From: Streptomyces inusitatus
Lineage (GTDB): Bacteria > Actinomycetota > Actinomycetes > Streptomycetales > Streptomycetaceae
DNA length: 62,073 nucleotides
Reading direction: 5' to 3'
Assembly: GCF_014651115.1 (NCBI RefSeq)
Contig: NZ_BMWG01000033.1
Span: 1-62,073, forward strand
Shown here piece after piece: positions 17,767 through 28,200 of the stretch (position 1 is the stretch's first letter; the number at the start of each line of letters is the position of its first letter). Made by a program: the position numbers and the translations under genes. The notes under the pieces were generated by a model. It saw nothing but the letters and a program-made list of their open reading frames with translations. It had not been told where the DNA came from and searched no databases.

Positions 17767-18119
17767 CGGATGCTCCCCCCGCGCTCCCCACCAGGATTAC
17801 TAGTAACACTATGTAACCCACATTGATTAAATGTGGACCCCGAAGTATTCCCCGCGAGGCGGCGATACTGCTTCACTGTTCATCGGACGGGGCGGTAGCG
17901 CGCAGGGGCATCCTGTTGAGTCTCCAAGGATGCGAATCCCGGATGGTGCACGCGACAGAACCCGCACTGTCGGGCAATTCATGAGCGTTTGAACAGGGTT
18001 CGTTCTTTCCGGTCACCGAGACACTCTGAAGACCAGAAATTGAATCCCCTCGTTCGTTTTTCGTCGCTCTGCATCCTCGCTCGTTTCGCTGTGCCGTGCC
18101 TCTTGCAGAGGAGCCATGG
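17767..18119 (+). promoter_or_regulatory. Leader/promoter region of the PTM cluster with clustered inverted repeats
   Basis: No gene is seen in this stretch. It is AT-rich for this genome and contains four symmetrical elements: TTACTAGTAA (17797-17806); CCACATT-N5-AATGTGG (17818-17836); GCATCCT-N12-AGGATGC (17908-17933); and CGACAG-N8-CTGTCG (17953-17972). Their placement upstream of ftdA suggests operators or leader-RNA stems controlling the cluster. I cannot fix -10 and -35 boxes with confidence. A GCAGAGGAG ribosome site (18105-18113) precedes the ATG at 18120. Confidence 0.5.
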
Positions 18120-19112
18120 ATGGAAGAGTACGGAGCAATATCCGATGGTCCCGGTGGCGGGGAGAATTCTGCCCGGGATGCGGTGCCGGGAAAGAAGAGA
18201 AAGAAGAGTCCGACTCTCTCTCCCGGTTCCGTGCTCCGCGCGGTCGCCTACCCCGTACTGCTGTCGGCCACGGTCCTGGTGGCCGCGGCGGCGCTGGTTC
18301 TCGACTGGGAGCCGGCCCGGGTCAGCCCGCTCTTCCTGATGGGCGTTCTTCTCTATCTGGCCGCCCTTGAACAACTTATTCCGTATGAACGCTCCTGGCA
18401 TCCCAATGTCCGTGAATGGCGCTGGTACGGCGTTTACTTCCTGCTCACCATGGTCGGCAGCGCGCTCGCCCAGGCGCTGGTGACCCTCGCGGTCGCGGCG
18501 CTCTCTCCCCGGGAGCCGGCGATCGGGCTCTGGGCCGAAATCCCCGGTGCGCTGCTGGTCGGCTCGCTGGCCAGTTATCTCGTACACCGCCTCGGCCACA
18601 CCCAGCCACTGCTCTGGCGGCTGCACGGGGTGCACCATGTGCCGCCCAAGGTCAATGTCGCCAATAATGGCGTCAATCATGTGCTCGACATCGTCCTGGC
18701 CCAGGGAATCGTTCAACTCGCCCTGGCCCTGGCCGGATTCTCCCGCGAATCGGTATTCGCCGCAGGCCTCTTCGTGACCGCGCAGGGCTACTTCGTCCAC
18801 GCCAACATCGAGGTCCGCATCGGCGGGCTGAACCATCTGCTCGCCAGCCCGGAACAGCATCGTCTGCACCACAGCACCGCTCTGTCCGAAGCGGGGCACT
18901 ACGGTTCCGACCTCTCGGTCTGGGACCACCTCTTCGGCAGCTACACCTGGCGACCCGGTAGGGAACCCGCCGCGGTCGGACTCAGCGACCCGGTGTCCTT
19001 TCCCGGCACCGGCGAGATCCTCGCCAGTCTGCTCCACCCCTGCCGCCGCCCGCCGAAGACGGGCGGCGAACCGGCCGATCCGGCGGATGGGCCGTCCCCA
19101 GAAGGTCGCTGA
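18120..19112 (+). CDS. ftdA: PTM hydroxylase, sterol desaturase / fatty acid hydroxylase superfamily
   Basis: 330 residues from ATG at 18120, six bases after AGAGGAG. A GTG at 18096 is possible but less well placed. It is an integral membrane di-iron enzyme with about four membrane segments and the histidine clusters HRLGH, HGVHH and HRLHH. In PTM clusters this protein installs a hydroxyl group on the tetramate/ornithine part of the macrolactam (family knowledge, not shown here). It is the first gene of the ftd array and lies 129 bp upstream of ftdB, with a hairpin in that gap. Confidence 0.88.
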   Translation: MEEYGAISDGPGGGENSARDAVPGKKRKKSPTLSPGSVLRAVAYPVLLSATVLVAAAALVLDWEPARVSPLFLMGVLLYLAALEQLIPYERSWHPNVREWRWYGVYFLLTMVGSALAQALVTLAVAALSPREPAIGLWAEIPGALLVGSLASYLVHRLGHTQPLLWRLHGVHHVPPKVNVANNGVNHVLDIVLAQGIVQLALALAGFSRESVFAAGLFVTAQGYFVHANIEVRIGGLNHLLASPEQHRLHHSTALSEAGHYGSDLSVWDHLFGSYTWRPGREPAAVGLSDPVSFPGTGEILASLLHPCRRPPKTGGEPADPADGPSPEGR

Positions 19113-19119
19113 CCGGTAC

Positions 19120-19158
19120 TTCCGACAGAGCCCGCCGACCGGGCTCTCTCCCCCGGAA
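19120..19158 (+). promoter_or_regulatory. Hairpin between ftdA and ftdB
   Basis: The inner stem AGAGCCC-N7-GGGCTCT (19127-19147) is flanked by outer arms TTCCG (19120-19124) and CGGAA (19154-19158). It starts 8 bp after the ftdA stop and could terminate or attenuate transcription before the large synthase gene, or stabilise its 5' end. Confidence 0.5.
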
Positions 19159-19241
19159 GCCCTCGGAGCCGGTGCGTTCGAGAAGTCCCGCACCCGCCCC
19201 ACCCCTCCGTGCCGCAGCGCCACGACGTGAGGAGTTCCACC

Positions 19242-22200
19242 ATGGCTGACGTGACCCGCGACCCGGTGCGAGGCCGAGTGGCGATCATCGGCATGGGCTG
19301 TCGACTGCCCGGCGGCGCGTCGGACCATCGGGCCTATTGGCGAAATCTCATCGACGGCAAGGACTGCATCACGCCAACGCCCGCCGACCGCTACGACATC
19401 GGCACGCTCGGCAGCCGCCACCAGGACAAACCGGGACGGCTCACCGGCGGCCGGGGCGGCTACATCGACGGCTTCGACGAGTTCGACCCCGCCTTCTTCG
19501 GCATCAGCCCGCGCGAGGCCGACCACATGGACCCCCAGCAGCGCAAACTCCTGGAGGTCGCCTGGGAGGCGCTGGAGGACGGCGGCCAGCGGCCGGCCGA
19601 CCTCGCGGGCACCGACGTCGGAGTGTTCGTCGGCGCGTTCACCCTCGACTACAAGATCCTCCAATTCTCCGACCTGGGCTTCCGCTCGCTGGCCGCCCAC
19701 ACCGCCACCGGCACCATGATGACGATGGTGTCGAACCGCATCTCCTACTGCTTCGACTTCCGGGGCCCGAGCCTCTCCATCGACACCGCGTGCAGCTCCT
19801 CCCTGGTCGCCGTCCATCTGGCCTGCGAGAGCCTCAACAAGGGGGAGACCTCCCTCGCCCTCGCGGGCGGCGCGCTGCTGCACATGGCCCCGCAGTACAC
19901 CATCGCCGAGACCAAGGGCGGCTTCCTCTCGCCCGACGGCCGCTCCCGCACCTTCGACGCCTCGGCCAACGGCTATGTGCGCGCCGAGGGAGTCGGCGTC
20001 GTCGCGCTCAAACGGCTGGCCGACGCCCTGCGCGACAAGGACCCCATCCACGCCGTCATCCTCGGCAGCGGGGTCAACCAGGACGGCCGCACCAACGGCA
20101 TCACCGTGCCCAGCCCGGACGCCCAGGTCTCCCTGATCCGGCGGGTCTGCGCCGAGGCGGGCGTCACCCCGGGCGATCTCCAGTACATGGAGGCGCACGG
20201 CACCTCGACCCCGCTCGGCGACCCCATCGAGGCCAATGCCCTGGGCCGGGCCCTGGCCGTCGGACGGCGGCCGGGCGCGCGGTGCTACGTCGGCTCCGTC
20301 AAGACCAACATCGGGCACACCGAGTCCGCCGCGGGCATCGCCGGACTGATCAAGACGGCGCTCTGTCTCGAACACCGGCGGATCCCGCCCCACATCAATC
20401 TGGAGCGGCTCAACCCCGCCATCGACCCGGCGGCGCTCCCGTACGAGATCCCCACCCGGCTCACCGACTGGCCCGAGCACGAGGGCCCCGCCCGCGCCGG
20501 GGTGAACTCCTTCGGCTTCGGCGGCACCAACGCCCATGTCGTCCTGGAGGAGGCCCCGCCCGCCCCCGGCGCCTTCGGCGAACCGCCCGCCGCCCGCGCC
20601 TGGACCATCCTGCCGCTCTCCGCCCGTACCCCCGACGCCCTCCCCGAGGTCGCCGAGGGGATCCGGCGGGAACTCGCGGGAGCCCAGGGCCCGCCGGTCT
20701 CCCTCGCCGACCTCGGCCACACCCTCGCCCACCGCCGCCAGCACCATGAATCCCGGCTCGCGATCGTCCACTCCACGGCCGCCGGCCTCGACGCCGCGCT
20801 CGCCGCGCGGCTGCGGGACGAGCCCCGCCCCGGTGTCGTCCAGGGCCGCCGGCTCGACCCGGCGGACCGGCGGCTGGTCTGGGTCTTCACCGGCATGGGA
20901 CCCCAGTGGTGGGGCATGGGACGCGGGCTCTTCGCGGACGAGCCCGTCTTCCGCGAGGCCGTCGTCCGCTGCGACCGGGAGATCCGCGCCCTCGCCGGCT
21001 GGTCCCTCCTCGACGAGATGTTCGCCGACGAGGCCTCCTCCCGGATGGCCGAGACCTGGCTCGCCCAGCCCGCCAACTTCGCCGTCCAGACCGGACTGGC
21101 CGCCCTCTGGCGGCACTACGGCGTACGACCCGACGCCGTCGTCGGACACAGCACCGGCGAGATCGCCGCCTTCCACGAGGCCGGGGTCTACTCCCTGCGC
21201 GACGCGGTCGGCGTCGCCCTGCACCGCAGCCGCCTCCAGCAGAAGCTGTCCGGCACCGGCACCATGCTCGCCGTCAGCCTCACCGAGGACGAGGCGGAGC
21301 GCCGGGTGCGCCCCTACGGCGACAAGGTGTCCGTGGCGGCGGTCAACAGCCCCACCGGCATCACCCTCGCCGGGGAGGAGGACGCCCTCAAGCGGCTCGC
21401 CGAAGAGCTGGCCGCCGACGAGGTCTTCACCCGGTTCCTGAGCGTGCGCGTGCCCTACCACAGCGCCGGAATGGAGACGATCAAGGACGAGCTGCTCACC
21501 TCGCTGGCCTCTCTGGAGCCGCGCCCCGCCCGGGTGCCGCTCTACACCACCGCCCGGGAAGGCATCGCCGAAGGCCCCGAACTGGACGCCGGATACTGGT
21601 GGGAGAACGTCCGCGACCGCGTCGGCTTCCGCGCGGCGGTCGACCGGCTGGCCGACGACGGCCACCGCCTCTTCCTGGAGATCGGCCCCCACCCCGTACT
21701 CGCCCACTCGATCCGCGAGTGCCTCGACGAGCGCGGACTCCCGGGCACCACCCTGCCGTCCGTCCGCCGCCAGGAGGACGAGACCGAGCGCTTCGCCGCC
21801 TCCCTCGCCGCCCTGCACACCCTGGGCACGGACATCGCCTGGGACGTGCTGCACCCGGCGGGCAGGGCCGTGCCCCTGCCGCGCTACCCGTGGAAGCGCG
21901 ACCGCCACTGGACCGAGCCCGAGTCCGTGGCACGCGTACGCCTCGGCCTCCGCGACCACCCCCTGCTCGGCCGCCGCACCGAACACCCCGAGCCCACCTG
22001 GCACTCCGAACTCGACACCGAGGCCCACCCCTACCTCGCCGACCACCGCATCCAGGACGCCGTGGTCTTCCCGGCCGCCGGTCAGCTGGAGCTGGCCGCC
22101 CAGGCCGTACGCGCGCTCACCGGCGGCGACAGCGCCCGGCTCACCGACATCGAACTGCGCAGGGCGCTCTTCCTCCCCGAGGGCGAGAGCCGGTCCGTGA

Positions 22201-25200
22201 CCCTCACCCTCTCCGCCGAGAACGCCTCCTTCACCATCGCCTCCACGTCCCCCGGCACCACGGGCGCGGACGACGGGACGACCGTCCACACCACCGGAGC
22301 CGTCAGCGCCGCACAGCACCGCTCACCCGGCCCCGCGCTCGACTCCGGACCGATCAGGGCCCGCAGCCGCCGCCGGCTCGAAGGACCCGACTGCTACGCG
22401 GCGCTGGCCGCCGCCGGATACCAGTACGGGCCCGCCTTCCAGGCCATCGAGGAGGTGTGGACCGGCCCGACGGAGGCGCTCGCCCGGCTCCGGCTCCCCG
22501 AGGCGGCAGCCGGCACAGACGTCCGCCACCACCTCCACCCGGTACTGCTCGACGCCTGCTTCCAGACGCTGCTCACCCCCCGGCTCCCCGAGGGGAGCAC
22601 CCCCGCGCCCGGCACCGGAATCCGGCTGCCGCTCTCCATCGCCGAGGTCGACATCGCCGAGTCCGGGGACCGGCCGCTGTGGGCGCACGCCACGATCACC
22701 CGCGACGACGGCAACGAACTGACCGGCGACATCGCCCTCTACGACGCCGACGGCACCGCCGTCGGCCATGTCCGGGGCTTCCGCGCCGCCGATGTGGAGA
22801 AGGCCGCCACCACCGTCGCCCGGAGCACCGTCGACTCCTGGCTCACCGAGACGGTCTGGACCGAACTGCCGGCCGCCCCCGACGAGAACGACCGGCCCGC
22901 CGGAGCGGAGATCGTCGCCGCGACCGGCCCGGGCGACTGGCTGATCCTCGCCGACGCCCAGGGCGTCGGCGGCGCGCTCGCCGCCCTGGTGGCCGCCCGG
23001 GGCGGGCGCCGCCCTCTGGTCCGCCCCGGCCCCGCGTACCGGCTGGGGGGCGCGGGCCCCGGCCCCCCGGCCCCCCCGACGGGCCGTGAGTCCACCGTCG
23101 TCCCCGGCGACACCGGACAGCTGGAACGCCTCTTCGCCGAGCTGCGCGCCGACGGCGTCACCTCCTTCGACGCCCTGGTCCACCTCTGGAACCTGGACCT
23201 GCCCGGCATCCGCGAGGCCCGTACGGCCGAACTCGCCGACCACAGCGGCCTCGGCGCGTACTCCCTGATCGCCCTCGCCCGGGCGCTGCTTTCCTCCGGG
23301 ACCGGCGGCGGGCTCCACATCGTCACCCGGGGCGCGCAGCCCGTGACACCGGGGGAGGACGTCGAACCGCTCGGCGCGCCCGTCTGGGGCGTGGCCCGGG
23401 TGCTGCGGCACCAGGAACTCACCTCGCACCGGGGCAAGCTGATCGACCTCGACCCCGGGGAGCCCCTGGCCGGGGCCGCCGTGAGCCGCGCCGGGGAGGT
23501 CCTCGCCGAGATCCTCGCCGAGGACGAGGAGGAGATCGGGCTGCGCGGCGGAGCCCGCCGCACCAGCCGGATCCGGCAGGCCGAAGGGCTCACCCGGCCA
23601 CTGCCGCTGCGGCTGCGCCCCGACGGCAGCTATCTCGTCACCGGGGCCTTCGGAGCGCTCGGACGGCTGCTCTGCCGCACCCTCGTCCGGCGCGGCGCCC
23701 GCCGGCTGATCCTGATGGGAAGGACGAGGCTGCCCGATCGCGAGCAGTGGCGTCACACCGACCCCGAGACCCCCGGAGGCCGGGCGGTCGCCTTCCTCAA
23801 GGAGCTGGAGGAGCTGGGCGCGCAGCCCATCCTGGCACCGGTCGACATCACCGACGAGACGGCGCTGACCGGCTGGCTGGCAGACCACCGGCGCGGCGAC
23901 CCGCCGCCGATCAGAGGAGTCTTCCATCTCGCCGGGCAGGTCCGCGACGCGTTGATCGCGGGAATGGACCGGGAGACCTTCGACGCGGCCCACGACCCCA
24001 AGGCCGTCGGCTCCCTGCTGCTCCACCGGCACTTGCGCGGCGAACCGCTGGACCACTTCGTCCTCTTCGCCTCCATCGCGTCCCTGCTGACGACGGCGGG
24101 CCAGACCAACTACGCCGCGGGGAACGCCTTCCTCGACGCGCTCGCCCACCACCGCAGGGCCGAGGGCCTCCCCGCGCTCAGCCTCGACTGGGGCCCCTGG
24201 GCCACCGGCATGATCGAGGAACTCGGCCTGGTCGACCACTATCTCGTCAACCGGGGCATGAGCTCCCTCGCCCCCGACACGGGCATGGCGGTCCTCGAAC
24301 GCGTCATCGGCCAGGACCGGGCCCAGCTCCTCATCGCCACCGTCGTCGACTGGCCGGTCTTCCTCGACTGGTACGCCTCCCCGCCGCCGCTGGTGAGCGA
24401 GCTGGCGGCGGCCGCCCCCCAGAGCCGGCCCGGCGGCGGCGGCCGGCCCGCCCGCCCCCTCCCCGCCCCCGGGGGCGGGGGGGGGGGCCGCTCACCCGGG
24501 GGCGGGGGGTTCCCCCCGCCCGGCGCCCCCGTCCTCCGCACCAGGGCCGACCAGGTCGATTCCGCCACCGGGCTCGGTGTGCTGGGGCTGGACTCCCTGC
24601 TGGCGATGGAGCTGCGCGGCCGGGTCCAGGCCGAGTTCGGGATCGCGCTCCCGGTGGTCGCCCTGCTGAGCGGCGTCCCCGTCGGCGAGCTGGTCTCCCA
24701 GCTGCACGACGGACTGGCCGCTCTGGTGACCGCCGAGGCCGCCGAACCGGGGGCCTTCGCCGCCCCCGACGTCTTCGAGGACGAGCTGGAGTACCCGCTG
24801 ACCCAGAACCAGAAGGCGCTCTGGTTCCTCAAGCAGCTCAACCCCGACGGCTACGCCTACAACATCGGCGGCGCGGTCGAGGTCGCGGTCGCCATCGACC
24901 CCGGCCTGATGTTCGAGGCCGTCCGCCGCACGGTCGCCCGCCACCCCGCGCTGCGCACCAACTTCCTGCTGGACCGGGGCCGCGCCGTGCAGCGCGTCTC
25001 CCCGGAGGTCACCCCGGACGTCAAGCTCTTCGACGTACAGGACCAGGAGTGGGACGAGATCCACCGCACCATCGTGGACGAGTACCGCAAGCCGTACGAC
25101 CTCGCCCACGACCCGCTCTTCCGCTTCCGGCTCTTCAAGCGCGCCCCGGACCGCTGGGTGATCATGAAGGCGGTCCATCACATCGTCTCCGACGCCATCT

Positions 25201-28200
25201 CGACCTTCACCTTCATCGAGGAACTCCTCGCGGTGTACGAGGGGCTGCGCCGGGGCGCGGAACCGGAGCTGCCGCCGCTCTCCGCCCGCTATCTGGACTT
25301 CCTCAACGACCAGAACCGCTTCCTGGCGAGCCCCGAGGCCGACCGGATGCTGGCCTACTGGCGCTCGCACCTGCCGGACCGGGTGCCGCTGCTGGATCTG
25401 CCGGTCGACAAGCCCCGCCCGGCGGTGCAGACCCACAACGGCGCGTCCGAGTTCTTCGTCCTCGACGAGGGGCTGAGCGCCCGCGTCCACGAGCTGGCCC
25501 GCGCCCACGAGGTGACCCCGTTCGTGGTGCTGCTGAGCGCCTACTACATCCTGCTGCACCGCTACTCGGGGCAGGACCACATCATCGTCGGCTCCCCGGT
25601 GACCGGCCGCACCCGCCAGGAGTTCGCCTCCGTCTACGGCTACTTCGTCAATCCGCTGCCGCTGCACGCCGATCTCTCCGGCGGCCCGTCCGTCGCGGCC
25701 CTCCTCGAACAGGTCCGGCGCTCGGTGCTGGGCGGGCTCGACCACCAGGAGTACCCCTTCGTGCTGCTGGTGGAGCGGCTCGGCCTCCAGCACGACCCCA
25801 GCAGGTCCGCCGTCTTCCAGGCCATGTTCATCCTGCTCACCCACAAGGTGGCCACCGAGAAGTACGGCTACCGGCTGGAGTACATCGAACTCCCCGAGGA
25901 GGAGGGGCAGTTCGACATCACCCTCTCGGCCTACGAGGACGAGGCGGAGCACCGCTTCCACTGCGTGTTCAAGTACAACACCGACCTCTTCCTCCCCGAG
26001 ACGATGCGAAGGCTGGCGTCCCACTACATCCATCTCCTCGACGAACTGACCCGGGCCCCCGCCGAACGCCCCACCACCCGGCTGGAGATGCTCGACGCCG
26101 GGGAGCGCGAACGGCTCACCGGCGAGTGGAGCGGCGCGGCCCGGCTGCTCTCCGAGGACTCCGGCGGCACGGCCCCCGGGAACTCCAGGACCTCCGGGGA
26201 CTTCGGGGCCGCCCGGGACAGCCTGCCGGTGCACCGGATCATCGGCGCCGTCGCGGCCGAACGCCCCGGCGCGATCGCCGTCAGCGTGCCGCCGTCCGCG
26301 CCGGGCGGGGCCCGCTGGCTCACCTACGGCGAACTGGAGGACCGGGCGCGGCTCCTCGCCCACCGGCTGCGCGACCGGGGGGTGGGGCCCGGCTCCGTGG
26401 TCGCGCTCTGCCTGGACAAGTCGCCAGAACTGATCGTCGCCGTACTCGCGGTGCTCAAGGCCGGCGGCGCGTATCTGCCGCTCCCGCCCGACCAGCCCGC
26501 CGACCGTCTCGCCCTTACGGTCCGCACCGCCGACGCGGCCCTGGTGCTCGTCGCCGACCTCCCCGGCCGGGCGGGACTGCCGGGGCTGCCCGTGAAGACC
26601 CTGACCCTGTCCGAGGCGGCGGCCCCGGAGGGCGACGCCCCGCCCGCCCCGGAGCCCGTCGGCGACCCCCCGGGCGAGGTGGACCCCGACGCCCCGGCCT
26701 ATGTCATCCACACCTCCGGATCCACCGGCCGCCCCAAGGCGGTCCGGGTCAGCCACCGCAATCTCGCCTCCGCCTACCGGGCGTGGCGCACCGAGTACCG
26801 GCTGGAGGAGGAGCGCGGCGTCCATCTCCAGATGGCGGCCCCCTCCTTCGACGTCTTCACCGGCGACCTGGTGCGGGCGCTGTGCTCCGGCGGCTCGCTG
26901 GTGCTCGCCGACCGCGACCTCGTCTTCGACGCCGCCCGGCTGTACGCCACGATGCGCGCGCAGGGCGTCGACTCCGCCGAGTTCGTCCCGGCGGTCGTGC
27001 GCTCACTGATGGACCACTGCGAACGCCAGGGAGTACGGCTCGACTTCATGCGACTGCTGGTGGTCGGCTCCGACGCCTGGAAGGTCGGGGAGTACCGGCG
27101 GCTGCGCGCCCTCGGCGGCCCCCGCACCCGGGTGATCAACTCCTACGGGGTCACCGAGGCCACCATCGACAGCGCCTGCTTCGAGGGACCGGCCGACGAT
27201 CTGGAGCCCAGCCGGATGGTGCCGATCGGCCGCCCGCTGGCCAACACCGCCCTGCACATCCTCGACCGGCACGGCGAACCCGTCCCGCCCGGTGTCCCCG
27301 GCGAGCTGTGGATCGGCGGCGACGCGGTGGCCCTCGGATACGCCGGGGACCCGGACCAGACGGCCGAGCGCTTCGTCACCCGCACCCTCAGCCGCAGGCC
27401 CGGGGCCGTCCCCGTACGCCTCTACCGCAGCGGCGACCTGGCCCGCTGGGACGCCCGGGGCCGGATCCATCTGCTGGGCCGCGCGGACACCCAGATCAAG
27501 CTGCACGGCCACCGCATCGAGATCGACGAGATCGAGTCCCGGCTCGCCCAGTGGCCCGCACTGGCCCGTACGGTCGTCGCGGTCCGCGCGGACGCCCGGG
27601 GCGAAGCCGTCCTCTGCGCCTACTGCGTACCGAAGCCGGGCGGCGGACTCGACCGGCGCGCGCTCCGCCGCCATCTCGCCGCCGCCCTGCCCACGTACAT
27701 GATCCCGTCCTACTTCGTCGAGCTGCCCGCGCTCCCGCTCACCGCCCACGGCAAGGTCGACACCGCCGCCCTGCCCGCGCCCCGGCCCGAGACCGAGGAG
27801 AGCGACGACACCCCCCACGAGGCCCCCGCGACCCGCTACGAGATCAGCATGGCCCGGCACTGGCGGGATCTGCTCGGCCGCGAACGGATCAGCACCGACC
27901 ACGACTTCTTCGAACTCGGCGGCAGCTCCGTCAAACTGATCGAACTGATCCACCATCTCCAGACCGAGTTCGGCGTCACCATCCCCGTCAGCAGGCTCTA
28001 CCAGGTCACCACCCTGCACGGGATGGCGGCGGCGGTCGAGCGCATCAGCGCCGACGGCGGCGGCAGCGGCGAGGACCGGTACTGCATCGGCTTCAACTCC
28101 GGCCCCGGCGAACGCGTCTTCTGCTTCCCGCCCGCCGGCGGCCACGGACTCGTCTACCGGGAATTCGCCGGCTCGCTCCCGCAGTACCGCTTCACCGCCT

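Noticed and set aside
17979..22319. Minus-strand open frame of 1446 codons opposite ftdA/ftdB
   Set aside because: The composition is Gly/Glu/Val/Arg-rich with no domain, and the opposite strand carries complete conserved KS, AT and DH domains. It is a codon-bias artefact.
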